DNA of 64,000 nucleotides from Pseudomonadota bacterium. GTDB lineage: Bacteria > Desulfobacterota > Desulfovibrionia > Desulfovibrionales > Desulfovibrionaceae. The position numbers were made by a program, and so were the translations under genes. The stretch covers positions 186,001-250,000 of the forward strand of contig JAEWQB010000024.1 of NCBI GenBank assembly GCA_023460395.1, in the 5' to 3' direction. The notes under the pieces are model-generated. The model was not told the DNA's origin. It saw only the letters and a program-made list of their open reading frames with translations, and ran no database searches. This document shows, piece after piece, positions 46,409 through 55,037 of the stretch. The number at the start of each line of letters is the position of its first letter. Position 1 is the first letter of the stretch.

Positions 46409-46571
46409 ACTGTCTCCTTGAAAAAATTTCAAAAAACGGCTTTGATGGCCGGGTGAATCAATCCAACCGCTTCTCCATAATACCTCTTGCGAATTCAGGC
46501 AACCATGCGGTACTGCCGCACCACGCTCAGTGATCATTTTCCCATAACCTCCGTACCGAAACAGGAACTCA

Positions 46572-47927
46572 GTGAAGCCTTCTCCCAGTGAAATAGCCCG
46601 CAGCGTTTCCCCGCAGAGTGCCTCTGCCAAGCCAACCCGTTCAGACCGTTCGGGCGATCAGACATGCTCCGGGCGCTCGTTCCGCCTTGTCTGCCCCCCC
46701 GCCCAGCGCCCGCAAGTGGAAGAATTGTTGCGCGCACAAGGCTATGATTTTATTCCCGAACCATTTTCTCCGTGGTGCCGCAGGCTGATAGTGGAACCCC
46801 GTCCTCTCGGCTCCAGCCTTGCCGCATTTTTTGGCCTTATTTACATACAGGACCGCTCTTCCATGCTGCCGCCACTGGCACTGAACCCTGCTCCGGGCAG
46901 TGCCGTACTAGATATGTGCGCCAGCCCCGGCAGTAAAACGGGCTTTCTCGCCCAGCTCACCGGAAGAGAAGGGTTCGTTATGGGCAACGAGCCAAACCAC
47001 ACCCGGCTCGCCACCCTGCGGCAAAATCTTTTTACAATGAATCTGTTGCACGCCGCCACATGCTCTTATCCCGGAGAGGCTCTGCCTTTACCGGATCAGG
47101 GATGGGACTATATTCAACTTGACCCGCCATGTAGCGGGTGGGGCACCGTAGAACGCCACCCGGACGTGCTCACGCTATGGCAGGGCGATAAGGTGAAACC
47201 GCTGGTGGGCATTCAGCGGAAATTACTGGAAGAAGCGTTCCGTTTACTCACACCGGGGGGCAAGGTGATTTTTTCCACCTGCACCACCAACGTGCGGGAA
47301 AATGAAGAACAGGTCCGCTGGGCTTGTGACACCCTCGGCTTTGTGGTGGACCCGCTGGTTCCCTTTGACGGATTTGTGTTTGAAGATCCGTACCTGCCGG
47401 GCTGCGAAGGCACCCTGCGGGTAGACTCCGCCGCATCGGACGCGCAAGGCTTCTATATTGCAGCGCTGCGCAAACCCGCGTCCACGCTCCAGCCGGAGGT
47501 GGATACGGTTCCCACGGGACTGGATGCGGACATCCTCCCCCGCCGCGCCCCTTCCTTGCCCGCGTGGCTGAATGACGCCACGCTTCCCGAAGGCGAAATC
47601 GCCGTCATCCGGGAACAGGCACTGTTTTTACCCCGGTACGCTCTGGAGCACTTTCCCACGACGTTCCGCTGGCGGGGATTTCCACTAGGCAAACTGGCGG
47701 GAGGCGTATTGCGTGTGTCCCCCCGGTTGCGGGAGCTTATGCCAGAATACGCGGGAGACACGGCAACCGGAGTGAATATTGACGAGCCACAGGCCCTACA
47801 GGCTCTGCTTTCTGGGCAGAGTCTTACCGTGCGCACGCGTGAAAAGGAATTGGGGCTGTATTTCCGGGGGCTGCCGCTGGGAAGGCTGAAGGTGAAAGGG
47901 CAGCGGGCGCTCTGGTCGGAGAAATGA
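46572..47927 (+). CDS. RsmB/RsmF-family RNA m5C methyltransferase
   Basis: The 451-residue protein starts at GTG behind AGGAACTCA. It has the SAM site MCASPGSKTGFLAQL, the two catalytic cysteines in LDPPCSGWGTVERHP and FSTCTTNVRENEEQVRW, and a C-terminal PUA-like RNA-binding region (WRGFPLGKLAGGVLRVSPRL). It methylates cytosine-5 in rRNA or tRNA. The domain order resembles RsmF (YebU), but the target base cannot be assigned. Confidence 0.9.
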   Translation: MKPSPSEIARSVSPQSASAKPTRSDRSGDQTCSGRSFRLVCPPAQRPQVEELLRAQGYDFIPEPFSPWCRRLIVEPRPLGSSLAAFFGLIYIQDRSSMLPPLALNPAPGSAVLDMCASPGSKTGFLAQLTGREGFVMGNEPNHTRLATLRQNLFTMNLLHAATCSYPGEALPLPDQGWDYIQLDPPCSGWGTVERHPDVLTLWQGDKVKPLVGIQRKLLEEAFRLLTPGGKVIFSTCTTNVRENEEQVRWACDTLGFVVDPLVPFDGFVFEDPYLPGCEGTLRVDSAASDAQGFYIAALRKPASTLQPEVDTVPTGLDADILPRRAPSLPAWLNDATLPEGEIAVIREQALFLPRYALEHFPTTFRWRGFPLGKLAGGVLRVSPRLRELMPEYAGDTATGVNIDEPQALQALLSGQSLTVRTREKELGLYFRGLPLGRLKVKGQRALWSEK

Positions 47928-47977
47928 CCAGATGCTGACACGCCCGCCGCAGCAGACTCGGCGCACTGGACACGGCG

Positions 47978-48277
47978 TCAATCATCCACGTACTGCGCCA
48001 GCACGTCGATAACCTTTTCAATGGGGTCGCCGTGACCATCTGAAGAATTCTGCAAGGCCCCTATCTGGCATCGCAAAATATACCGTTTGAGAATCAACTT
48101 ACTGGCGGACTGCAACGCGGACCGGGCTGCGCGAACCTGCACAAGAATGTCTTCACATTCTTTTCCCTCTTCAATCATACGCTGAATTCCGCGAATCTGT
48201 CCTTCTATGCGCTTAAGCCGCTTCTGCACATTTTGTTTTACGGCTTCCTGTTCCTGTTCTATGGCGGCTTCGTTCAT
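47978..48277 (-). CDS. CsoR/CstR-family transcriptional repressor, Cys-Tyr-Cys type
   Basis: The 99-residue all-helical protein (ATG behind AAGGAG) matches DUF156: VQKRLKRIEGQIRGIQRMIEEG, CEDILVQVRAARSALQ. Copper CsoR uses Cys-His-Cys spaced 25 and 4. Here the spacing is kept as C41, Y66, C70, so the His is lost. The two-cysteine pattern matches the persulfide sensor CstR, which senses reactive sulfur rather than copper. It has no obvious neighbouring target gene. An autoregulatory site in the 351-base upstream spacer is likely but not visible. Sensor assignment is an inference. Confidence 0.85.
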   Translation of the reverse strand: MNEAAIEQEQEAVKQNVQKRLKRIEGQIRGIQRMIEEGKECEDILVQVRAARSALQSASKLILKRYILRCQIGALQNSSDGHGDPIEKVIDVLAQYVDD

Positions 48278-48628
48278 GCATTCTCCTTACGAGGTACGAG
48301 CGGGTCTATCATCTTCCATGCTTCCGCGTGGAGAACGGTGCCGTCCGTACCATGCCGGTCCGTCCGTCCGCCCTTTCTGACCACGCGCCGAAGCCCGAAT
48401 TATGAAATGGAAAAGACGATTGACCACACTGCAACACTTTACGGATTGCTGCAACTCATACCCAGAAAGAAGGAATTCCTCCCAAATCATCCTGTGCGTG
48501 AATATCCGCCTTTCTGGTCCGCCCGCACCTTCTGCCCGGCGTGTGCCCCGACGGGCGCGAGCCGGATGAGAGCAGAACGTGCGCCGGGCGCGGCAAACCC
48601 GGAACCTCCACGACACAAAAGCGGTGCG
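48278..48628. other. Spacer between csoR-like and thiaminase-like genes
   Basis: A 351-base stretch between two genes on the reverse strand. I see no gene, terminator or long palindrome; it should contain the repressor's own promoter. Confidence 0.35.
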
Positions 48629-49963
48629 CTATTTGACAAATGGCATCATCCCGCGCCGGGGCATATGCTGGATGGTACCGTCAAGAAATGGCATGACCGA
48701 CTCATAAATTCTCTCCCGATTTTCCGGCACATGAAGATTGGGGTAGTTGGTTCCGTCCTCGCTCACCATGGCGGCAAGCACTCGCTGATAATAGGCGTCC
48801 TGCGCCAGACCGGGCTGGGCAAACATGCCCAGCCTTGCCGGAGCCAGATAGCGCGGCACCTGTGCGCCACCACCCGCGTGAGCATCCACAGGCGGCCCGC
48901 CGGAAAAGATAATAGCCGCGTAGGTATCGTACTCCATCATATACGCATAAAACGCTTCCGCCGCACGGGCCACAGCCGGATCAAGATCGCGGCGGGCCAC
49001 ATACGCGTCCCCCAGCAGAACGTTGCGGTTCCCCAGTCCCACGGGCAAAGGCGAAATGTACCATTCTTCGGGGTTCGCGCCATACTGCATCATGTACCAC
49101 ATGCTCTCGGAGAATCCTTGCAGCGCGGCATAGTCTCCCCGCACTGTACGCTCAAAAATAGGCGCGAAGTCGGCGTAATACGTTCCGTCCACACACGGAT
49201 TAACACCATTTTCCGTGCACAGGCCCGATGCCATGGCTAAATGCCGCACCGCGACAAGGTCCACCGGATCGGTGATAGCCGGTTGCAAATCATATACTCC
49301 GGGGCGGTCCTGTCCCCACGCTTGCGTGTAATAGAGAACCAGATACGAACTGCCCGCGTAATTTCCCGCAAGCCACGGAGCTTTCGGTTTAATAGCCCGA
49401 ATACGCCGGGCAAGGTCTTCCACCGAAAGAGCCTGAGTTACCTCTGGGTGCCGGGAAATAAGAAAATTGCCGCAGAGCCAGTGCGGTACCCCGTACTGGA
49501 CGCCATCCACGGCAACCGCCTGCTCAATGAGCGGATGCCAGTCCGCCACTCGGAACCCCTGTTCCCGCAGCAGACCGCTTTGGGCAAGATCTCCCAACAT
49601 GATGGTGTCTATTTCCGCGATATGCACACCACCCTGCTGCGTGGCGTTACTGAGCCGTTCCGCAAGATAGGCGGTTTCGTACACGTCTTCCACGGAAGCT
49701 GTCACCAGTTCGAGATCAATATCAGGATACCGCGCCTCAAAACCGGTTTCGACTATCCGTAGCATCTCGGCAAAACTGCCCGGAATATCCGGGTACGGCA
49801 TCACACGCAGAACCGTGCGGGATGAGGAAAGTGCCTTACTGTTTTCCGCCCGCGCACCCGGTCCCTCAAGACAAAGAGGCAACAACAGGGCGGACAACAA
49901 AACCACGGACAGCACCCGACGTATCGCGCGTTGGCTGGTCCGCCCAGCGAAGAGCTGAAACAT
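48629..49963 (-). CDS. Thiaminase-I-like secreted protein (periplasmic binding-protein fold)
   Basis: The 444-residue protein has a signal peptide (RRVLSVVLLSALLLPLCLEG, cleavage near ARA-E) and a ribosome site GGGGG. The mature part looks like a family 1 binding protein but lines up with thiamine pyridinylase (thiaminase I) at IDTIMLGDLAQSGLL, YGVPHWLCGNFLISR (C164 at the catalytic cysteine), LQGFSESMWYMM (E286 at the general base) and VPRYLAPARLGMF. From memory of the Paenibacillus enzyme the order and residues agree. It may cleave thiamine in the periplasm or only bind it. No thiamine genes are nearby. Confidence 0.66.
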   Translation of the reverse strand: MFQLFAGRTSQRAIRRVLSVVLLSALLLPLCLEGPGARAENSKALSSSRTVLRVMPYPDIPGSFAEMLRIVETGFEARYPDIDLELVTASVEDVYETAYLAERLSNATQQGGVHIAEIDTIMLGDLAQSGLLREQGFRVADWHPLIEQAVAVDGVQYGVPHWLCGNFLISRHPEVTQALSVEDLARRIRAIKPKAPWLAGNYAGSSYLVLYYTQAWGQDRPGVYDLQPAITDPVDLVAVRHLAMASGLCTENGVNPCVDGTYYADFAPIFERTVRGDYAALQGFSESMWYMMQYGANPEEWYISPLPVGLGNRNVLLGDAYVARRDLDPAVARAAEAFYAYMMEYDTYAAIIFSGGPPVDAHAGGGAQVPRYLAPARLGMFAQPGLAQDAYYQRVLAAMVSEDGTNYPNLHVPENRERIYESVMPFLDGTIQHMPRRGMMPFVK

Positions 49964-50081
49964 GGGAAACCCCCTATTGGCTATTTGGAATACGATTATT
50001 TATCGCATAGGTGGTTATATAAAAGAGTGCAAGAAAAACTACATCATACCGCAAATCGCACACGCCGCGCCAAAAAACAAA

Positions 50082-50109
50082 GCCCCCGCCGGAATACTCC
50101 GGCGGGGGC
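50082..50109 (-). terminator. Terminator after pal
   Basis: Twelve-base perfect stem (arm GCCCCCGCCGGA, loop ATAC); on the reverse strand a T-rich tail TTTGTTTTTT follows. It lies 25 bases after the pal stop. Confidence 0.88.
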
Positions 50110-50133
50110 CTGCCAAAAAAAACTGCGCGGTAC

Positions 50134-50673
50134 TTACTTAATGATCTTGAAGGCGGCGCGGCGGTTCTTAGCCCACACGGCTTCGCCGGAACCTTCCACG
50201 GCGGGACGTTCTTCGCCGTAGGAGATCAGTTCAACCTGCGAGGGAGACACGCCGAGCACCACAAGGTATTCCTTCACGGTACGAGCGCGGCGTTCGCCAA
50301 GGGCAAGGTTGTATTCTTCAGTGCCACGATTATCGCAGTGGCCTTCCACCAGCACACGAAGCTGGGGGAACTTCTTCAGAACAACAGCCTTTTCCTTGAG
50401 GGACTCGCGGTATTCGGGCTTAATGTCGAACTTGTCGAAGTCGAAGTACACCAAGCTATCGGTGATCATCATGCGGGCCTTGCCCAGTGCTTCTGCCAAT
50501 TCCTTTTCCGCAAGGGCATTGGCCTGAGCGGCGGCATCGTCAGCAGATGTCGAAGTTTCCGTAGAACCAGCCGCTTCGGGCGTAACAGCAACCTGTTTTT
50601 TGGCGCAACCGAAGCTCATGGCGAGAACCAGAACCATCGCCAGCGTTAGCCCAATACGTTTCATAGTACGCAT
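50134..50673 (-). CDS. pal: Peptidoglycan-associated lipoprotein
   Basis: The 179-residue protein starts at an ATG behind AGGAGGATGGTA. It has a lipobox (LAMSFGCAKK), a short Ala/Ser/Thr linker, and an OmpA-like peptidoglycan-binding domain with VYFDFDKFDIKPEYR, VEGHCDNRGTEEYNLALGE and RRARTVKEYLV. It anchors the outer membrane to peptidoglycan and binds TolB in the Tol-Pal system. It is last in the tolQ-tolR-tolA-tolB-pal gene order; a 259-base gap before it may hold its own promoter. Confidence 0.96.
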   Translation of the reverse strand: MRTMKRIGLTLAMVLVLAMSFGCAKKQVAVTPEAAGSTETSTSADDAAAQANALAEKELAEALGKARMMITDSLVYFDFDKFDIKPEYRESLKEKAVVLKKFPQLRVLVEGHCDNRGTEEYNLALGERRARTVKEYLVVLGVSPSQVELISYGEERPAVEGSGEAVWAKNRRAAFKIIK

Positions 50674-50932
50674 TACCATCCTCCTGTGCTCTCTCTGTAA
50701 AATCTCTATTGTGCAGACATATGTTGGTCAGCCTCATTCCCCGATCATGTCCGCGTTGCCGCCCTTCGGGAAGGGCAAAATCTACACGGAACGCGAACGC
50801 ATACTAGCCCGTGCGATATTTTTGTCAAGATGAATCGCGTGCCGTATCTGTGAGTTTTTAAGGGGATTTCTCCCCCGCAGGGCCTCTTTGCCATGCCCAG
50901 TTTTCTCTGCTCTGCGAAGAGAAACGTTACGC

Positions 50933-52264
50933 TTATTCCGGCACAAGCCCCCACGCGGGCATACTGGCCTCGCCCTCTCCCGTGGAGACAAGACGGGGCT
51001 CACCGCCATGCCGGGTGGTCAGGTAGACCTTGTACTGCCCGGAACGGTTGGAGGAAAACGCAAGAAAATAGCCGTCCGGCGCGAAAGCGGGCATTTCGTC
51101 ATTGCCCGGTCCGAAAGAAACTTGCCGTTCGCGGCGGGTGACTAGATCAATAACGAAGATACGATGTCCCGCATCTGTCATGCGGGAAAACGCAATCAAC
51201 TCTCCGTCTGGAGAGATGGAGGGATTGGTGTTGTACTTTCCCTCCGTGGTAACTCGCTCGTCCGTTCCGGTTTCCAAATTTTTCAGGAAAATGTGCGGAT
51301 TCCCTCTCCTGCTGGAGACATAGGCCATTTTTGTCCCGGTGGCGTCAAAAGACGGAGAAACGTCAATGGCCCAGTTTTCCACCAGTGTGCGTTCCCTTTT
51401 GAACACATGGTCGAGCAGATAGATGTCCGGGTTTCCTCCGGTGGCAAGACTCACGGCAACCTTGTTGTTAGGCAGAAAAGTGGGTCCGATGATGGTGTTG
51501 CCGGGGAATTTAATTTCCTGCACACGCCGCGTCAGCCTGTCCCACACTCCCAAGGAATGGAACCGATCGCCAATATGGCTGAACACAATGTATCTGCCGT
51601 CCGGCGACCATGAGGGGGAAAGGCTCAGTCCGGGCAGACTGGTAAGCTGGCGCAAATCGCGCCCCGTGGGGTGCGTGGCCCATATATGCTTTTGTGTCTT
51701 CCCCGACTTTTTCACAAACGCGAGGGTGGAAAGAAAGAATTCCCCGCGCCCCGTAAGCGCCTTCATGAATTCCGCGCAAAATTTATCCGCCACGCGCGGC
51801 AATATGGCATCTTCAATGTCGAAATAGGCCTTTCCCAACACCAACTTGCCGGTAAAGGCTTCGTATACGCGCAATTCAACGGAAGGTTTTTGGCCTGCGG
51901 AAGGCTGCGGCCAGCCCTGTGTGATAAGCAGGTCCACCCCGGCAAGCTGGTAACGCCGCAAGTCCACGGCGTCTCCTTTATACGCCGTCAGCGTATTGCC
52001 CCCCAGAATGGTGTTTCCATCCACAGTATTAATGAACGGCAATAACTGCATATTCCGGTCTATAAGCTTCTTCAGCTCGCGCCCCGCCTGCGGGGCTGCG
52101 GAAGCGGAGCCGTCCGCCGCCCCACCCAGTGGCTCGGCTGTGACGAGATTCAGCGCACTTTGACCGGGACCGTAAATATCCACTTCCAATGACCGGGCCA
52201 GCCCCTCTCCTGCGAAAAGAGTCAGCAGCGCCACACTTATTAAAAAACTGCACAGTCGTTTCAT
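50933..52264 (-). CDS. tolB: Tol-Pal translocation protein TolB
   Basis: The 443-residue periplasmic protein has a signal peptide (MKRLCSFLISVALLTLFAGEGLAR), an N-terminal domain with YQLAGVDLLITQGW and VADKFCAEFMKALTGRGE, and the C-terminal six-bladed propeller with repeats such as SPSWSPDGRYIVFSH, VSPSFDATGTKMAYVSSR, NPSISPDGELIAFSR and MPAFAPDGYFLAFSS. The ATG follows GGAGGTACC. It interacts with Pal and TolA during outer-membrane constriction. Confidence 0.96.
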   Translation of the reverse strand: MKRLCSFLISVALLTLFAGEGLARSLEVDIYGPGQSALNLVTAEPLGGAADGSASAAPQAGRELKKLIDRNMQLLPFINTVDGNTILGGNTLTAYKGDAVDLRRYQLAGVDLLITQGWPQPSAGQKPSVELRVYEAFTGKLVLGKAYFDIEDAILPRVADKFCAEFMKALTGRGEFFLSTLAFVKKSGKTQKHIWATHPTGRDLRQLTSLPGLSLSPSWSPDGRYIVFSHIGDRFHSLGVWDRLTRRVQEIKFPGNTIIGPTFLPNNKVAVSLATGGNPDIYLLDHVFKRERTLVENWAIDVSPSFDATGTKMAYVSSRRGNPHIFLKNLETGTDERVTTEGKYNTNPSISPDGELIAFSRMTDAGHRIFVIDLVTRRERQVSFGPGNDEMPAFAPDGYFLAFSSNRSGQYKVYLTTRHGGEPRLVSTGEGEASMPAWGLVPE

Positions 52265-52311
52265 GCTGTCGGTACCTCCGGGACCGCACGCTCGAAAACG
52301 TGCGGGGCCGG

Positions 52312-53313
52312 TTATTCTTGGCTGTTGAAGTTCACAGTAATCGCGTCAATATCCGGCGTGGGCGGTTTGGGCAACTGGCGTGTATCCGCCACAGCCCGCA
52401 GGGCGGACGCATCAAAGTCGGGTCTGCCTGACGACGAAACCACGCTTGCGTCCAAAATAGCTCCATCCTGCCCGACGCGGATGCGGACTCGGGCAACGAG
52501 TTCCTGCCGGGTAGCCATTTGCGGAAACCGCCAATGGTCCTTCACCAACTTTTGCACAGCAAGGGCGTACATGTCTTCTATGCTGCCTATGACGCCATCC
52601 GACGGGGCACCTTCCACCCCTTCCTCGCCTATGTCGCCCAGCGCCTCTTGCAGCGCCCTGTCGCGGGCCACAGCTTCCTGCAACGCCGCCAGTTCGCGGC
52701 TCAGTTCCCGCGCGTTGGCCTGTTCGCGAACCTTTTCGGCTTTCTTCACCTCTTTGGAGGTGGACGCCAGCGCATCGCGCAAAATATCATCCGCAGAAGG
52801 CTCAGGCTTCTTGGGTTTGGGGGGCGTTTTCGGTTCAGCCTTCGGGGACTTTTCCGTTTTTGGTTCCGCTGGTTTTTTGACCTCAGGTTTGGCCTTTGGC
52901 GTTTCCGGTGCCGGAGGTGTTTTTTCCGGCTTGGGTTGCGGCGCGGGCTGCTCCGCTTTTTTAGGGCTTATGGGTGTCGCGTCCGGGTTTGGCACGGGCG
53001 TAGGCGCAGGTTTGGGCGCAGGGGCCTTTTCCGGCACAGGCACCGGCGCGACCTCTGGCTTTGGCTCCGGTTTAGATTCCGGCTGCGGAGGCTGCGCTTC
53101 CGGTTTGGGCGCGGGGCTGGCCGGCGCTGTTTTCTGCGGTGGCTTGGCAGCCACGGACTTACCCGCCGGAGGCTTGCCCGACATGGACACCAGCTTCACC
53201 TGATACACAGGCACATCCAGCCGGACCCGCGACGAAGGCGCGGGCCAAAACAGGATAGCCAGTACCAGCCCAAGATGCAGGCAGAGAGAAAGCAAAAAGC
53301 TGATACGCCGCAT
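52312..53313 (-). CDS. tolA: TolA-type protein (energy transducer with TonB-like C-terminus)
   Basis: The 333-residue protein has one N-terminal TM anchor (FLLSLCLHLGLVLAILFW), a long Pro/Lys/Ala/Glu-rich spacer (about 50-175), a helical part, and a C-terminal TonB/TolA domain (WRFPQMATRQELVARVRIRV, GRPDFDASALRAVADTRQLP). The position between tolR and tolB identifies it as TolA. It spans the periplasm and couples the TolQR motor to TolB and Pal. Confidence 0.93.
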   Translation of the reverse strand: MRRISFLLSLCLHLGLVLAILFWPAPSSRVRLDVPVYQVKLVSMSGKPPAGKSVAAKPPQKTAPASPAPKPEAQPPQPESKPEPKPEVAPVPVPEKAPAPKPAPTPVPNPDATPISPKKAEQPAPQPKPEKTPPAPETPKAKPEVKKPAEPKTEKSPKAEPKTPPKPKKPEPSADDILRDALASTSKEVKKAEKVREQANARELSRELAALQEAVARDRALQEALGDIGEEGVEGAPSDGVIGSIEDMYALAVQKLVKDHWRFPQMATRQELVARVRIRVGQDGAILDASVVSSSGRPDFDASALRAVADTRQLPKPPTPDIDAITVNFNSQE

Positions 53314-53325
53314 GGACAGAGTCGC

Positions 53326-53763
53326 CTACTTCGTGGATTCCGGTTTTTTCGGGGGAAGGTCTGGCTGTTCAGCCACTACGCCAAGGTGTTCTATGCCCGC
53401 AGCCTTAATATGGCCCATCACCTCCACCACCACACCATAGGCCACTTCGCGGTCTGCACGGAGGAAGAGCTGTTTGCGCTGTTCCTTAACCAGCCGTTGC
53501 AGGTGGCCTTCCATATTTTCAAACGTCACGGCGTATTCATCTAAATACATGCTCCCGTCACGCCGGACGGTGAGCACCAGATGTTCGCTATCTGTCGGCA
53601 ACACGTCCACGGTACGAGTCTGGGGCAGTTCCACTTCAAGGCCCTGCGTCATCAGCGGCGCGGTAACCATAAAAATAATCAGCAATACCAGCATTACGTC
53701 AACAAATGGCGTGACGTTAATTTCCGATACAAACCCTTTTCCGCCGCCAAGGGAAACTCCCAT
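53326..53763 (-). CDS. tolR: TolR (ExbD/TolR family)
   Basis: The 145-residue protein has one TM segment with the essential aspartate in VTPFVDVMLVLLIIFMVTAP, followed by a periplasmic domain. The ATG follows AGGAGGCCGGT, which overlaps the tolQ stop region. It forms the proton-driven motor with TolQ. Confidence 0.95.
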   Translation of the reverse strand: MGVSLGGGKGFVSEINVTPFVDVMLVLLIIFMVTAPLMTQGLEVELPQTRTVDVLPTDSEHLVLTVRRDGSMYLDEYAVTFENMEGHLQRLVKEQRKQLFLRADREVAYGVVVEVMGHIKAAGIEHLGVVAEQPDLPPKKPESTK

Positions 53764-53772
53764 ACCGGCCTC

Positions 53773-54477
53773 CTACTCGTTCTCGGTCGCAACGCGGGAA
53801 CCATGGACAGGGCGCGTTGCACCTACCTCACGCTGAACCCGGTTGAGAAACGCCCCGGCAAAGTTGACCAGTTGCACCTCTATCCGATTCAGCATGCCAA
53901 GAAAAAGATTGTAGCCCATGGTCGCGGGAATGGCCACGGCAAGGCCAATGGCGGTGGCAACCAGCGCTTCGGAGATACCCGGTGCCACAGCCGCAAGCGT
54001 GGCGGTTTTCATCTGACCTATGGAGTGGAACGAGTGCATGATGCCCCACACGGTGCCAAAAAGGCCAATGAAGGGAGCGGCGTTGGCGCACGTAGCCAAA
54101 AAGGAGAGGGACGCTCCCATCTGTGAAATCTGGACGCTCACCCCTTGCCGCAAGGCGCGCCGCACGTTGTCCGCTAGAATGTCGGCGTTGCCGCCTGTTT
54201 CCCGCAAGCGATTGTATTCCGCCACGCCTTCTTGCGCCACCACATACACTGGGGAAGAAGAATCGTGTCCCAGCGCGTGCACCGCGCTTCGCAAGTCTTT
54301 GGCACGCTGAAAGTCGTCCAGCCCGGCAACGGCTTTCTTATGCGCAGCACGCAGCACAAACCATTTCTGGAACATCAGCGTCCAGCTTGTTATCGACATG
54401 ACAATCAGCAGGGCAAGAACACATTTCACCACAAACGTGGCTTGCCAGAGCAACGCCAAGATATTTGAATCACCCAT
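53773..54477 (-). CDS. tolQ: TolQ (MotA/TolQ/ExbB proton channel)
   Basis: The 234-residue inner-membrane protein has TM helices at about 15-35, 130-150 and 170-190. The last two hold FLATCANAAPFIGLFGTVWGIMHSF and SEALVATAIGLAVAIPATMGYN, the family signature around the proton path. The ATG follows CTTGGAGTGAATAG. It is the first gene of the tol run. Confidence 0.95.
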   Translation of the reverse strand: MGDSNILALLWQATFVVKCVLALLIVMSITSWTLMFQKWFVLRAAHKKAVAGLDDFQRAKDLRSAVHALGHDSSSPVYVVAQEGVAEYNRLRETGGNADILADNVRRALRQGVSVQISQMGASLSFLATCANAAPFIGLFGTVWGIMHSFHSIGQMKTATLAAVAPGISEALVATAIGLAVAIPATMGYNLFLGMLNRIEVQLVNFAGAFLNRVQREVGATRPVHGSRVATENE

Positions 54478-55037
54478 CTATTCACTCCAAGATTTGCAGA
54501 CGAAAGTTCCGGCGAATAACTGGCAGGATGCGCGGACGCCCTGACCCTTGGGTGGCAGATGCCCTACCCACGGCGCTTGTATCCCAATTCCCGCGCGGTA
54601 TAAAGCGGTCCTTCTGGCTTTTCCGTGCCAGTTTTGCGCACAATATCTATTCCGCACACATAATACTATGTACTTATTAAAATTTTATATCAATCTGTGT
54701 CAGGGACTTCTTCCGCTTCACATGCCCGCTCAGAGACACAAAACCTTGCCCTATCATTGTCTTTACGCCTATTGTATCGTATTTTCCCAGAAAGAAAAAC
54801 TGACGCAGGCGGCACCCGCGGCCCTTCACGCCCCCTCAGCGCCTACGCCGGAAAAGCACTGTAACCCAGCCCCACGGCAAGCAATAACGCTGAAGCTTCC
54901 ATGCGCGGAAAGATGCTTGAAAGCGTTGGGTAAACGGATTACATACACCAGAGCATCTTAAACGATACCACCAATTACCGGCTGCGGGAGCTTTCCGCGC
55001 TGCCACGCAGAACCGGACGCCACAAGGAGTGTTTTGT
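54478..55037. other. Divergent spacer between tolQ and tolC-type genes
   Basis: This 560-base spacer is AT-rich near 54645-54700 (TATTAAAATTTTATATC), where the tol promoter probably lies. No perfect promoter, RNA or palindrome was recognised. Small frames here have no ribosome sites and no resemblance to known proteins. Confidence 0.4.

Noticed and set aside
46409..46630. N-terminal extension of the FG-GAP protein frame
   Set aside because: A signal peptide and ribosome site begin exactly at the ATG 46408; the extension overlaps the divergent methyltransferase start.
54548..54961. Possible small gene between tolQ and tolC
   Set aside because: No ribosome site, no recognisable domain, and composition like non-coding spacer.
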